Position numbers and translations under genes: made by a program. From NCBI GenBank assembly GCA_016748015.1, contig JAAOMT010000176.1:549436-613435 (forward strand): a stretch of DNA of 64,000 nucleotides, written 5' to 3'. Under the pieces are notes generated by a model. That model saw nothing but the letters and a program-made list of their open reading frames with translations. It did not search any database and was not told the DNA's origin. This document shows positions 46,353-58,329 of the stretch, in pieces. Positions within the stretch are counted from its first letter, which is position 1. Each line of letters opens with the position of its first letter. Source of the stretch: Geosiphon pyriformis (lineage: Eukaryota; Glomeromycota; Glomeromycetes; Archaeosporales; Geosiphonaceae).

Positions 46353-47127
46353 ATTTTATATGTTAAATTTAAACCTATGTTCTTCAAAACCGAGAATTTA
46401 GCTAACAGTAAATGTGCTATCATTAATCAAAAATTATTAATTTCAGATACTTCGTCAATCCTCTTCTGGTCTATTACATTTGGAGTTTTAAAGGTTTAAA
46501 GTTTTTGCAGTTTGTTAAATTTAAAATTTTTGATAAATAAATATTATTTGACATTCAAGTTAAAACTTTTCAAATTAATTCTTTTAAGATTTAGATAAAT
46601 TTGGTTGCAATTATTTTATGATTTCTTAAAACATGTTATAAAATAAAATATTAATCAACTTTCATTTTAATAAATTTTAATTTTTTTAAACTGTAATTAG
46701 CTTTAGTTTTCTTGTTTAATTATTATTATTATTTGGTTTAAATTATAATTTATTTATTCCTTAAAAATATTTTTGATAAACTTTTAATAATTATAAAATT
46801 ATTTATATAAGTAATACATCTTAAAGCTTTAATGAATAGAATATATATTCCATTTTTAAAAAAAATTATTTATTTTTTTTGTAATAATAATTTTGAATTA
46901 ATTAAAAATTTTTAAAAGTTACATTAAAAAATCTTTATTTTTATTCAAATTCAAAATTCTTTAATAATTTTAACTTAATATAAAATTAATTTAAATAAAA
47001 CTTTTAAAAATATCTTTGTTTAAATTTATAATAATTTTAGCATTAATAAATTAACAAAATTACAAAAAAAATAAAAAAAGTTTTTATTTATGTTAACAAA
47101 AATTAAACTTTTTGTCTCTTTAATTTT
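46353..47127. other. AT-rich region without genes
   Basis: Very AT-rich; no coding signal. The last 40 bases are the leader of the retroelement that begins at 47128, similar to the leader at 4900-4937. Confidence 0.5.
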
Positions 47128-49370
47128 ATGACCACGACCAGAGCAAAGAGTAAAAAAGCTGCATCTGATATCTGTCCTGAGATATCTAATAAAATTTCAA
47201 CCAAAGGAGCTCTTTCTGTTGTAGAAGCAACTAAGCAAAACGTTTTAGAAGCCTTCCTTTTACCCAGTAATCATAAAAAACTGCCTTTGGTAGCCACTGA
47301 AGCAACTTCTTTATCTTTGGCTGGTTTCTTACCAGTCAAAGTTTTCTCAAAGAGACATACTTGGGTTAATTCCACTGTCACCTTCATCCCTATTAAGAGC
47401 CCAGAAGTATTTAATAATAGACTAGTTAACAAGCTGGTGTTCCCCTTTATAGCTTCAATATCTGATGCTTCTAGCATTTCCTCTTCTCAAAAAGACCAAA
47501 AGTTTAGAAAAGTGGGAGCAGTTACCTGCTTCTGCTATTGTTACACCGAATCTCTTTGTGGTTCCAAATAAGATCTTATATAAGATCTCCATAGCATCAT
47601 CTGGCACATTATCCAAAATAGGCCAAGATCAACTACTGGCTGTATTGCCAAATGTGGTGTCTTCTGGCAAATCATTGCTGGTTTTAGAAGCAAAACAATC
47701 TTCTCCTGTTGAGTCACTTGTTCTTGTGAACTGGGCTGATCAGATGAAAACTGAATCATCTCTTTCTCTAGTTTCTGATACTACTTTTGGTGGTGCTTAG
47801 AAAACTATTGCTAGTCATCAAAAGTTTGCTGGGTGGATGGTCTCCACTTTGGTATCTGGTGCTATTTTTAAAATCAAATTGGCTTATGTTAAGACTGTTT
47901 TTTAGTCTGTACATAGTTTTTTGGGTACTAAGTCTGTTTCAAAAGACAATGTAAAACTTTTTTGTGTGGAATTTGCTTTTCAAACCTCTTTAGATGCTGC
48001 ATTTTTAGTTGAGCTTACAAGCTTTGTTCATCTTGTCACTCTTAAAATTGCCAAGTCTTTGGTGGTTTTTAAGTCTGGATCCCCTTTTGCTGCTGTTGCA
48101 CTGTGTAATATGCCTTTGAGTGTGTCTGCTGTTGACATTAAGACAGCTCTTAGTGTTTTTGGTATGGTTACTTGTGTTATGCTAAAGCCTACTGGCATTT
48201 GGCAATATGTGGTGATTTATTTTGAGAAGTTAGATTCTGCCATGTCTGTTTTGAATCATTAGTTAGTATTGGTGGGCAAAGATTGTGTTAGAATCCTTCT
48301 CTTGGTGAATCAAAATGAGACTATTTTGTTTCATAATAGATTTAAGGCCAAGTTGGTCAATCTTCTTCCTGGCTGTATTGCCTTTGAAATCAGTAATATA
48401 ATTTTTCAAGTTGGTGGCCAGTCTTGTTTCATTCCTCAGTCTTCTAATTCTAGTCATTGTCTCTACTTTGCTCTAGTTATATTTGGCTCCCAAGCTGATT
48501 TGGATCTTGTTGTTACCAATACTGGTATGCTTAGAAAGTGCTGTATCTGGTGGGAGACTCCTAATTGTTGGCATTGTTTTCAGTGTCAAGAAACAGGTCA
48601 CTTGGCTGTAGACTGTAAAGTTGCTTCATCTCTCTTTCCTAAGATGCTTAAGGTGTTCACACCACATTTTGTTGGTTCTTTGTCTTATGCTAAAGCATCT
48701 GCTCCCCCTGTTATGTCTAAATTTCCTCCTTTGGTGGCTTCCGCCCCTCCTGTGGCTGTTGATTCTGCTGTTGGGTCCAAATTGGACTCTTTGGAAAAGC
48801 AAATTTCGAATTTGGCTGCTTTGGTTAAGTCTATTGTTAAGTCTGTTGGCTTTTTGGTTGCTTTGGTATCTCATCTCCTTGATGATAATGCTGTTAAGAC
48901 TGTTCAGTCAAAGAAAAATCTTTTTTCTATAAAATATGCTTCTAACAATTTTGCCAATCTTTTGGTTGGTGTGTCTAAGAATATTGCTTGTTTTAGATCT
49001 GAAGTTGACTTTGGTGGCATAGATTATAATAATATGCAGGCCACCAAATTTTCTCTCTTAAGTAAAGATACTGTTGAGTATGTTATAGCTTTGTGGCAGA
49101 TGTTGGGTGCTAAGATTAGGAGTAGTATTGAATCTACTAGATTATTTTTTAGTGAGTTTATTTTTGATTTTAGGAATCTGAATGGTGTTATTGAAAAAAT
49201 TTGTGAGTTGAAATTATTCTCATCTTTTATTGTTTCAGCATAGTGTGTTCTTGATTGGTCCGAGTGACTAGTTATGTATAGAAAGTACATAATTAACATC
49301 TAGTTTAGATTATTTCTTTGGTGTATAATACTAGATTATTTTTGGGCTGTACTCGTTAAGCAAATAAAAA
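47128..49370 (+). pseudogene. ORF1-only non-LTR retroelement copy, best preserved (copy 2)
   Basis: Starts ATGACCACGACC (MTTTRAKSKKAAS). After one frameshift near 47490 a single frame runs 47465-49243 with only three stops, at about 47798 (AW to A-stop), 47903 (VFQS to VF-stop-S) and 48260 (NHW to NH-stop). The decayed copy at 4938 still has TGG, CAG and TGG at these positions. Content: FNNRLVNKLVF block, an RRM-like segment (MPLSVSAVDIKTALSVFGMVTC...GIWQYVVIYFEKLD), and zinc knuckle CFQCQETGHLAVDC (C-x2-C-x4-H-x4-C). Then comes a hydrophobic/coiled region. The 3' UTR ends GTACTCGTTAAGCAAATAAAA with an (AAATA)n tail. No EN or RT domain follows. Confidence 0.82.
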
Positions 49371-49435
49371 ATAAAAAATAAAATAAAATAAAATAAAATA
49401 AAATAAAAAATAAAAAAAAAGCAAATAAATTATTT
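49371..49435. repeat. (AAAAT)n tail of the retroelement
   Basis: A-rich array of AAAAT/AAAATA units directly at the 3' end of the element. Non-LTR elements commonly end in such simple A-rich tails. Confidence 0.8.
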
Positions 49436-49669
49436 TATTCTTAAATAAAAATATTTATATTTATATAAAAAAATAAATTTAATATTAAATTAATAAATAA
49501 ATAAATAAGTTATATCAATACAATTTAAAAAAATTATATATAAATATATATTAATTTTGAATAAAAAAAATTTTTTATTTTTATAATTACATTTAAAACA
49601 AAAAATAACATAGTTTTAACTTTTATTTTAATATTGTTTCTATTAATTTTTATCTTTTGTTGATAATAA

Positions 49670-49975
49670 TGTTTTTTTTAATTTGATGTTTTTTTGGAAA
49701 CATGAATTTGCTGCTGTTCAGACTGATGCCATAAAAACGGCTGAGTGACTGGTTGGATTAGTTAGTAATAGTGTTATATTGTTTGAAATTGTTCAAAAGA
49801 TGTTTTTTTTAGATAAGTTTTTTTCTAAAGTATTAATATAATATAGTCTAAACTGGCTTTAATAGCTGGTTACATGTAAAAAGCACGTAAATTACACTTA
49901 GTTTAGAATTAATTTGTTTTAGAGTACTAGATAATGGTTGGGCCATACTTGTTAAACTTAATAAATAAAAAATAA
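49670..49975 (+). pseudogene. 5'-truncated copy of the ORF1-only retroelement (copy 3)
   Basis: From GATGTTTTTTTGGAAACATGAA onward it aligns with 6850-7140: TGGTTGGATTAGTTAGTAAT, GTTTGAAATTGTTCAAAAGA, then the 3' UTR and the ending CTTGTTAAACTTAATAAATAAAA. Only the last about 300 bp is present, the standard outcome of incomplete target-primed reverse transcription. Confidence 0.72.
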
Positions 49976-51828
49976 TAATCTAAATTTTAAATCTAAATTA
50001 ACTTTTTAAAAGTAATTGAATTATATTTTAATAAAATATTATAATATATTTATATTATTAATTTATGTGTATTTTAATAAAAAGTTAAAAAAAAACATTA
50101 TAATATTGATAAACAAAAATATTATAAAGCACAACTAATATTTATTTATATATTAATAAATAATTATAAATAACAACATTAATAATCTAACAAATAATAA
50201 TTCAAAATATTAAAATTATTTTATTATAAAATTTAAACTGGTTTTAATTTAAATTTTATTAACAAAATACAATGTTGTAAAATTATAAAAAATCAAAAAA
50301 AAATTTAATAAAATATTAATCTATTTAAAATTAACAGAATTATTTGTCTCAAATTTATATAATATAAATTATGTTTTGATAAATTTTGTTTATAATAAAT
50401 AGTATACATATTTGTTTATTAAATTTAAAAATACTGAAATGGTTGAAAAAAATTGGTTTGTTAATAAGATATTTTATTTTTTTATATTATAAAAAAATTT
50501 GAATTTTAATAATAAAACACTATGTTAATTTAAAAAAAATCAAGTAAAATAATGTTAATATAATAATTAAAAGTAAAATTAATGCAGAAATTATGTTAAA
50601 TATACTGAAAAGATATAATATATGGTCGAAATATCTGTAACTAATAAGTATTTAGAAGCTATTAATAATAATATTATTACTTAATTTTTAAATTAAGATT
50701 TTTTAAAAATAGTATTAAATAATAATATAGTATAATCTTAGTTGATTTAAATAGTTGGTTATATACAATTTATATTTAATTTATAATAAATATATTTTAT
50801 AAAAATAATTAGTAATTTATATCACAAAAAAAATATTCTTAAAAATAATAGTAAAAATAAATTTACTTCAATTTTTACATAAAATTTATACTAAATGTTT
50901 TTATATGGAAAAGTAATAAAGTATTTATATATTATTAAATAATTATATTAGATTTGTTCAGAAACTAATAGATTTAATTATTAATTTTATTAAACAAATT
51001 AATATAATTTAATTACTATTTACTTATTTAAAATATATGTTATTACTAATTAAAAATTAGATTTTAAAATATTCAAATTATTTTAATTATTTTAATTTAT
51101 TGTTTACTAATTATTATTTAAATAATTCATTTATTATTTATTTTAAATTATTTATTGCTATTAATTAATTATTATTAGCTAATAGTATTAAATAAAAGTA
51201 GTATTGATTTACAATATTTCAAAAAATATAACAATAAAAATTTAAAATATTTCGATAGAATTTAATAAATTTCAAGCAGTTTAGGTAAGTTTTAAATAGC
51301 TTAAGTTAAAATTTAAACAGTTGACTGAAATTTTATAAAACCAATAGTACTATTTAAAATTTGAATAAAAAGAACTTTTTTTTAAAAAAATCAGATTTTT
51401 AAAGAAATAACTAATTAATTAATTTTAATAATTTTTAAAAACTCAAAACGAATTTTTTTTGGAGAGATCTGTGTATATATTTTGTTTAAAAATAATTATG
51501 CAATTTTATTAAAGTTAATATATATTTGTGTTATATTAAATATATTAACTTGAAGAATAGCTAAATATTTTGTAAATCTCAATAAAACTATTGTTTACTA
51601 ATATGATAAGTATATTTTTTGTAAATTGTTAAAACTATTAAATTTATAAATATTAATGCTTTAGTTTATTTGCATTTATTGTGGTTAAATATATAGGCTA
51701 TGTATATAAATAGTAAAAAGGCTACTAAAAAATGCAAAAAAATAATGAATACTTCCAAAAATTTTAACAAAAATCTTTACCACACAATTTGAATTTTTAG
51801 GCCTGAAGATAAATTATTGTTAACAATA
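49976..51828. other. very AT-rich region with a possible fourth 3' fragment
   Basis: No gene. At about 50685-50790 (GTATTAAATAATAATATAGTATAATCTTAGTTGATTTAAATAGTTGG) the sequence faintly follows the 3' UTR of copy 3, suggesting an older relic. The rest is low-complexity AT. This block ends exactly at the adapter sequence at 51829. Confidence 0.4.
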
Positions 51829-51847
51829 AGATGTGTATAAGAGACAG
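51829..51847 (+). other. Tn5 mosaic end / Nextera adapter sequence (contaminant, probable assembly junction)
   Basis: AGATGTGTATAAGAGACAG is present exactly (19 of 19), the Tn5 mosaic end used in Nextera libraries. On the minus strand it translates LSLIHI, the tell-tale peptide, fused here to the kinase C reading DLGLCQPVN. Kinase homology stops at this point, while unrelated AT-rich DNA lies on the other side. Confidence 0.95.
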
Positions 51848-52733
51848 GTTTACTGGTTGACATAATCCGAGGTCTCCAATTCTAGCATTAAAAGGGTCAA
51901 CTTTTAGGATATTGCCCGGGTGTAGGTTACAATGAACCATACCAGCAGAATGAAGGGTTTCAAATTCTTCAGCTATAAAACGCGCGATCAATAATTTATC
52001 TTCCCAACTCACAGAATGAAAATTTGTTGATAAAGATTTTCACATGTCTCCGTGTTTGGCAAACTCCATCACAATTCCATACTCAAGTGTTTCAGCATTT
52101 TGCGTAATTCCCCATATTGAATCCTTAATAAACATAGCTCTTTGAATATTTAGTTATCAACACAGTGTAAAAAAGTAAATAGATAATATACAGTAAATAA
52201 ATAATAGGTAAATATAAATTAAATATATATATTAATAGTTTGTTTACCTCTTTATATACTTCTGAACTGTTCATTTTTATGATTTTTATTGCTACTTCAT
52301 CAATCTTTTGTTCCCACTTATTAGTTCTTTTTCTTTCGAATTCTATTGAATCATAATGTTTTATACTATGCTCATCAATTAATCCATCAATTAGGCTTGC
52401 TTTATAAATTATACTGGACCCTCCTCTAGCAATTTCCTTGATATTTGACAAACGCTTCCATAAAATTCATTCATAGTAATCCAAATAACCATTAAACATA
52501 TTACTATAATCTTGATTATTAGGTGGAATATAGATTGGATTCTTAATTATTTCATCGACTACTTTATTACTGCTTGAAAAGTTGCGGTAAAGTTTTTCAA
52601 AAAATATGAATTTCCATGCAGTGCAATAATTCCTTACATTATTTATTTTATCTTTAATGCTAATCTGACACACTTTACACAGGTTGCAATCATGAGCCTC
52701 TGGACGAGTTCTTTTAATTTCTTTGTTTTCCAT
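51848..52733 (-). pseudogene. kinase C: decayed kinase, truncated at the adapter
   Basis: Starts MENKEIKRTRPEAHDC (52733). Cys motif HDCNLCKVCQ...CTAWKF (second CxxC degraded to CTAW). TGG after YYE has become TGA, a premature stop at about 52468, with homologous reading continuing: ARGGSSIIYKASLI (Gly loop damaged), VAIKIIK. The exon 1 donor is GAG|GTAAACAAAC. In exon 2 a stop follows FAKHGDM, then SWEDKLLIARFIAEEFETLHSAGMVHCNLHPGNIL, where HRD has become HCN. It ends at DLGLCQPVN where the adapter begins. At least two in-frame stops plus the break make it a pseudogene. Confidence 0.85.
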
Positions 52734-52800
52734 AGTGTGAATAAATGATAAATGATAGGTGCAGATAAAATTTAATAGATTATTATAAGAAAAGGGTTTT

Positions 52801-52820
52801 ATTAATAGTACGTTTAGAAA
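52801..52820 (-). promoter_or_regulatory. conserved kinase-family promoter element, copy C
   Basis: Minus-strand TTTCTAAACGTACTATTAAT, 68 bp upstream of the kinase C start. Same element as copies A, B and D. Confidence 0.55.
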
Positions 52821-52949
52821 GTAATTTTTTAAAAGCGGGAGTTCGTATTTTATGTTAATTCTCTATGTTCACATAGTTTGACAAATCAATTAATAGAATC
52901 ATTTACCCTTTTAACCTCAAAAATATCATTACTAAACAGGTTTAAGTAC

Positions 52950-52982
52950 AAAAATACGTCCTCATTATTTCATTATTTGTGC

Positions 52983-53024
<42 letters not shown>

Positions 53025-54287
53025 AATAATAATAATAATAATAATAATTGCATGATGCGGCACTAAAACAGAAATTTTTTATTTTGTTCAATGGCCGCTT
53101 TTAATTCTTATTTTCTTTATTTATCATTGACCGATATGTTTAAGTTGCTTTAAATTTTCATAAAAATATTATATTTTTTAAAGACAAATATTACCAAATA
53201 AACTATCAAAGTAATTTTTATTAACCATAGAGAGCTTAATTATTTTTTCAAAAATATAAAATCGATAGCGGCAACAATATTATTAAAATTTGTCGTGATT
53301 CCAAGTAAATGTTATTTTTGTTTACTTTTGATATCATCAAACCTCCTATTTATTCCCGCCACCACCCATTTTGTTTATCCACCATAAAATTAAACCATGA
53401 AGTCATCAAGTGCTTTTTGGTGCAATCGTCAAACTAACTGGTATTTCCATGGCTCGAAGAAACGCATTTGGACTTCGAAATTGGTAAAATCACAAAATTT
53501 CAAGACTTGTTTACATTATCATTCTGCCCAAGAATGTCCCTCTGCTTACAAAAAGAATTGCTTGCAATAAGCATATAACTATCGCCAATTATAATGTGTA
53601 TTTGAGATGTAGATTATTTAATTAAAGAGTGACTTGAAAATTCGATATGTATACACAAATAAGTTCATAAAAAGATCGAATTCTCCGGGAAATTAGCGAT
53701 AAAAACTGCCTAAAAATCCAAGTAAACCGAATCAAACACCTAAATCTACAAGCATTGCATCGAACCAAAGATATTACACCTAGTATTAAAATATATACAG
53801 TAATTAGTCATTATTAAATGTACAAAATAAATATTATTTTCCAAACAAAAGCTTTTAAAAAATTCTCCTCAGAAAATAACCTATTTTATTCACATAATAA
53901 AAAATTTTAAGATTAAAATAACCAATTTAAAAAATTCATTATTGCTACTTGTGCTCAAAGTATCAAGGAGTTTTAAATATAATTCTAATTAGGTGTATAG
54001 CATGCTAGTTAATACCAGAACTTTTAAGCAGCAATAAAATGGTTGATGAAATAATTGAGAATCCAATCTATTTTTCACTTAATAATGATATAGTAGATAT
54101 TCTGATGGTAGTTTGTAATGTTATAAATAAATCTATAAGACCATTTGTTTAATATCAATGAAATTTCTAAAAGAAAGTTTGATATAATTCATAAAACAAC
54201 TGTATTTAATAGATTAATTTATTCGAATAGTATAAAAAATCATAGTTTAATCAAATATAAAAGAATATAAAAAAAGAGAGTCAGCCA
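52950..54287 (+). repeat. left arm of a large inverted repeat (identical to 62663-64000)
   Basis: Reverse-complementing 62663-64000 reproduces this segment; coordinates x and 116950-x stay in register at every point checked (52981/63969, 53050/63900, 54281/62669), so there are no indels over 1,338 bp. Homology continues with substitutions to about 54520. It contains promoter-side DNA of kinase C, a CAA/AAT microsatellite, and at its inner end a dead kinase fragment. Confidence 0.9.
52982..53048 (+). repeat. compound (CAA)n(TAA)n microsatellite
   Basis: About 14 CAA units pass directly into about 8 AAT units. The mirror-image copy at 63902-63968 has exactly the same length. Read in frame it would give a false Asn-rich peptide. 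Confidence 0.9.
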
Positions 54288-54390
54288 TTATTTATTTACT
54301 GTATATTATCTATTTGTTAATTAATTGTTTTTTTATATTATTGATAATTAAATATTCAAAAATCTATATCTATTAAGGTTAGACACTTGA
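54022..54390 (+). pseudogene. kinase exon 1 fragment (left arm)
   Basis: AAGCAGCAATAAAATGGTTG reads SSNKMVDEIIENPIYFS, equivalent to SSGNKVVDEIIKNPIYIP in kinases B-D. It continues through a degraded Gly-loop and intron homology to the TTAAATATTCAAA-like exon 2 start at about 54350. Stops and indels throughout. Confidence 0.65.
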
Positions 54391-55439
54391 TCAATATTTT
54401 TTAATAAAATTGTGATAAATCTTGTATATTATAAAACATGTGAAAAACTATTTATTAACAAAAATTTATTTTATTTTGGTAGAATAATATATTGAATATA
54501 TTACATATAATTTATAAACTTAATAATATTTGTTTTTTTAATATAGTTAAGAATAATTTATATGTGAACAATATTTTATAATATTGTTAAAATAATATAG
54601 CAATTAGAAATTTTAAATTATGATAACTCATAAATATAAAATTATTTTATATATTTTATTAAAAGTTTTAAAGAAGAAAAAATTTGTAATAACTAATAAA
54701 TATTTATATTTTTGTTATATTATTATAAAAATTAACAAAAAAAAATTTTATTATTATATTACTATAGTTAAATTTTATAATTTTTAACTATATTAATTAT
54801 CTAATTATATTTAGTTATATATATTAGTTACTAATGTTTTTTATATTAACCATCTTATTTTTAGAATAAATTATTAATGTAATTATTAATTTAATCATTA
54901 ACTTAATTTTTGATTTAATCAATTATTATTTTTTGAAAATATATAAACAAAACTTTTTAAAATTATAGAAAATTATTTATATTAAAATTAAATAATTTTA
55001 ATTTACTTATATTTTTAATTACTATTTTTATTTATTTATTTATTTGTATATTATTAGTTTTACAAAATATATTAAATAATCATTTTTTTAAAAATGCAAA
55101 TAATATCTGTTATTAAATTATAAAAGTATTAACATAAGACATATTATAGCAATTATATTATTTTTGTTAATAGTATAGATTATTTTTAAATTTTTAAATT
55201 TTTTTTTTATTTTTTAGAAAAAATAATACTTGAAATATTTATAAAACTGATTTTTCATATTAAATTTTTTTTTGATTATATTTTAATTATATAATATTTA
55301 TTTTTTGTATATTATTTAATTTATAATAATATGCTTATAATAATTTTAAATAAAACTAAATTTGAAGTTGTTTTTTCAATTATTTTATTATTAAATAACA
55401 TAAAAATACCACTAAAATCAAAAGTTTTTCTAAAAAACA
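54391..55439. other. extremely AT-rich DNA, no gene
   Basis: Homopolymer and AT dinucleotide tracts. No reading frame of more than about 60 codons with a plausible start. The first about 130 bp still resembles 62420-62560 reversed. Confidence 0.5.
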
Positions 55440-55770
55440 AAAAAAAACATTTTAGTTTTTATTTTATTAATCCAATTTTTATAATTAGATAATTTTATAG
55501 TTTAATTAAATAAAGTTATATGTAAAAATATAACTTGTTTTGCTTTTAAAACTAAAAAATATTGAAATATATTAAATAACTTACTCTTGTATTAATTTTA
55601 ATTAATATTGTCAGATATTTTGTTGCTATTATAATTTAAAATTAAAGAAAATTCTTGTTTATAGCCAAATCAAGATTGAATATTATAATTGGTACAGTTG
55701 TAATAAAATGAAAAAATATCAAAGAAACTAAAAAAAGCCAATATTATATTTTTATAAAAAAACCAAACTT
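55440..55770 (+). repeat. dispersed AT-rich repeat (copy 2)
   Basis: Matches 7170-7510 in order, including TTTAGTTTTTATTTTATTAA and AGATTGAATATTATAATTGG followed by AAAAAAGCCAATA. More AT-biased than the 7-kb copy. Confidence 0.5.
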
Positions 55771-56766
55771 TAAACCAAAAGTAGTGCTTTACGAAAAACA
55801 GTTACTTTTGATATTTCAAAAAAGTTGGGTTATATTAATTTTGAAAGAAAAAAATTTGTTTTTTTGTATTTTTGATTTTTTTTTGGTTAATTAAACAGAT
55901 GTAAAAAGAAATGCTTTAAGAAAAGGTAGTTTTACTACTAATTTGTTATTAAAAAGTAATAAATAAAATAGTTAAATATAAGTTTATAATTATTGATTTT
56001 TGTAGAATTTAATTAAGTTTTATATAAAATATTAATAAAAAATTGTTATATGGAATATTTAAAGTATAAAAAATTTTACAAAACAAAAAAAAGTAATGAT
56101 ATTTTTAATAAATTTCAAATATCTGGTTTTCAGAAAAAAAGATTCTATAAAATTTTAAATCTCAAAAAAATTGTTTTTTTTTTAATTAAATTTTAAGTTA
56201 GAAGCAAAACTATGGTTTTTTTACATAAAATTTTTAAGTAAAATTTCAAAATTAATTTATCAAATGATTAAGTTTCATCAAGTGTTTAATCTTATCATTA
56301 TTGAATTTAACATTTTAAAAGATAATTTTTTTAATGCAGAGTTATTTATTCTGATCAATTTGAAATCCAAACCACTCTTATTTAGCATCCTTCGATTAAT
56401 ATTTTTATAAGCGATATAAGAGAAGAAATTCTTTTGGGAATACCTCAATCAAATAATTATGTTAGTTTGAAATAAGAAATTAAAAGCGGCCTTTTCTGTT
56501 TTGGTGCACAAGAATTTTTTAGCAGCAAGGTATTTCTTATGCATCACACGAAACCTAAATCGTGTTATTCGATAAGACAATTGAAACAAGGGGAAACTTG
56601 TTTAACATATTTAGTATGATCTGTAGCGAATCATATTTTGATGAATTAAGTTAATAAATTGATTTGTTAAACATGAACACTGGCTTTGCATTTGAGGAAT
56701 TATTTTCTAAACGTACTATCACATAAAGCTTTAAAAAAACCCTCTTCGAATAATAAACTATTCATT
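55771..56766. promoter_or_regulatory. kinase D upstream region
   Basis: The first part is AT-rich and featureless. 56485-56610 contains AAAAGCGGCC and GCATCACACGAAACCTAAAT blocks shared with the regions upstream of kinase B and in the inverted-repeat arms. The conserved element TTTCTAAACGTACTATCA is at 56704-56721, about 45-60 bp before the ATG. Confidence 0.5.
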
Positions 56767-57266
56767 ATGGCGAATTTTCAAACTAGAAAAACCTGCTCAG
56801 AAGCCTATGTTAAAAAAACTTCTCCATATACTCATGATTGCAAATTGTGTAAACAATGTCAAGAGAGCATTCGAGTTGAATTGAATAAGTGTAGTGCATG
56901 CCAGTTCATATTTTTTAAAAAACTTTACCTCGACTTTTCAAGCGGTAATAAAGTAGTTGATGAAATGATTAAGAATCCAATCTATATTCCACCTAATAAT
57001 GAAGATAAAGATGATAGTGGTAGTTTGAATTATTATGAATGGATTACATGGGAGCATTTGTCGAAAATCCACGAAATTGGTAGAGGAGGGTTTGGTATAA
57101 TATATAAAGCAACCCTTATTGATGGATTAATTGATAAATCTACTATAAAACATGATAGTAAACTGGAATATAGGAGAGGAAGAACTAATAAGTTAAAAAA
57201 AAAGATTGATGAAGTAGCAATAAAATTTATAAAGAACAGTGAAGAAGTTTTTAAAGAGGTAAATAA

Positions 57267-57359
<93 letters not shown>

Positions 57360-58295
57360 ATTATTATAATTATTTAATTCATATTTAGCTATTATTTATT
57401 TATTCATATTATCTATTTTATTTTATTTATTATTTTTTACACTTTCTCAATAGTTAAATAATCAAAGAGTTATGTTTATTAATAACGGTGGGCACTTAGG
57501 TTATCTCTCTTTAATATATGGAATTACGCAAAACCCTGAAACACTCGAGTATGGAATTGTGATGGAGTTTGCCAAACATGGAGATATGCGAAAACATTTA
57601 GCAACAAATTTTCATTCTACGAGTTGGGAATATAAATTATCGATCGCTTGGAATATAGCTAAGGGACTTGACGATATTCATTCTTCTGGTATGGTTCATC
57701 GTGACCTACACTCGGGCAACATCCTACAATATTATGTTGATAGAGTAAATATTGGAGACCTCGGATTATGTCAACTTACAAACAATGAGATAACAACAGA
57801 AAAAGCAACAGAGGAGAAGAAAGGAATATTTGGAGTAATTCCATACATTCCACCAGAAGTTTTAAGAGGAGAAAAGTTTACAATGGCTGGTGATATTTAT
57901 AGTTTTTCCATGTTATTATGGGAATTAGCAACAGCAAAGCCTCCTTTTTATGACCGTCCTCATGATAATGCTCTCATATTCAATATTGTTTTTAAAGGTA
58001 TTAGACCTGAAATTACCTTCCCCTTTATTCCACCTTGTATTGCCGAAATAATTGAAAAGTGTTGGGATGCTAATCCTGAGAATCGTCCTAATGCCAAAGA
58101 AATTGAAGAGAAGTTGATCGAACTTCGGAAGATGTATCGGCGGTATAAGATAAAGTCAAGAAAAAAGAAGTTTTCAGATGAAGTCGTGAGGATAGAAGAA
58201 GAGCCAAAAGTTGAGTGCCTTCAGTTTTTAGAATCAGATAAATATGTAGAAGACATGTTGAAGAATGACTCAATAATAAAAACCTCAACAAAGAT

Positions 58296-58329
<34 letters not shown>

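Noticed and set aside
51797-52012. Kinase C reading ending LSLIHILLLTIIYLQA as a natural C-terminus
   Set aside because: LSLIHI is the translation of the sequencing adapter, so the ending is artefactual.
52982-53048. Possible CRISPR-like or telomeric array
   Set aside because: Simple CAA/TAA triplets without spacers; not a CRISPR array and not TTAGGG-type telomere repeat. No CRISPR array was seen anywhere in the window.
53041-53066. Apparent Asn-rich protein from the frame ending in CMMRH
   Set aside because: The frame is made by a CAA/AAT microsatellite; no splice sites or homology.
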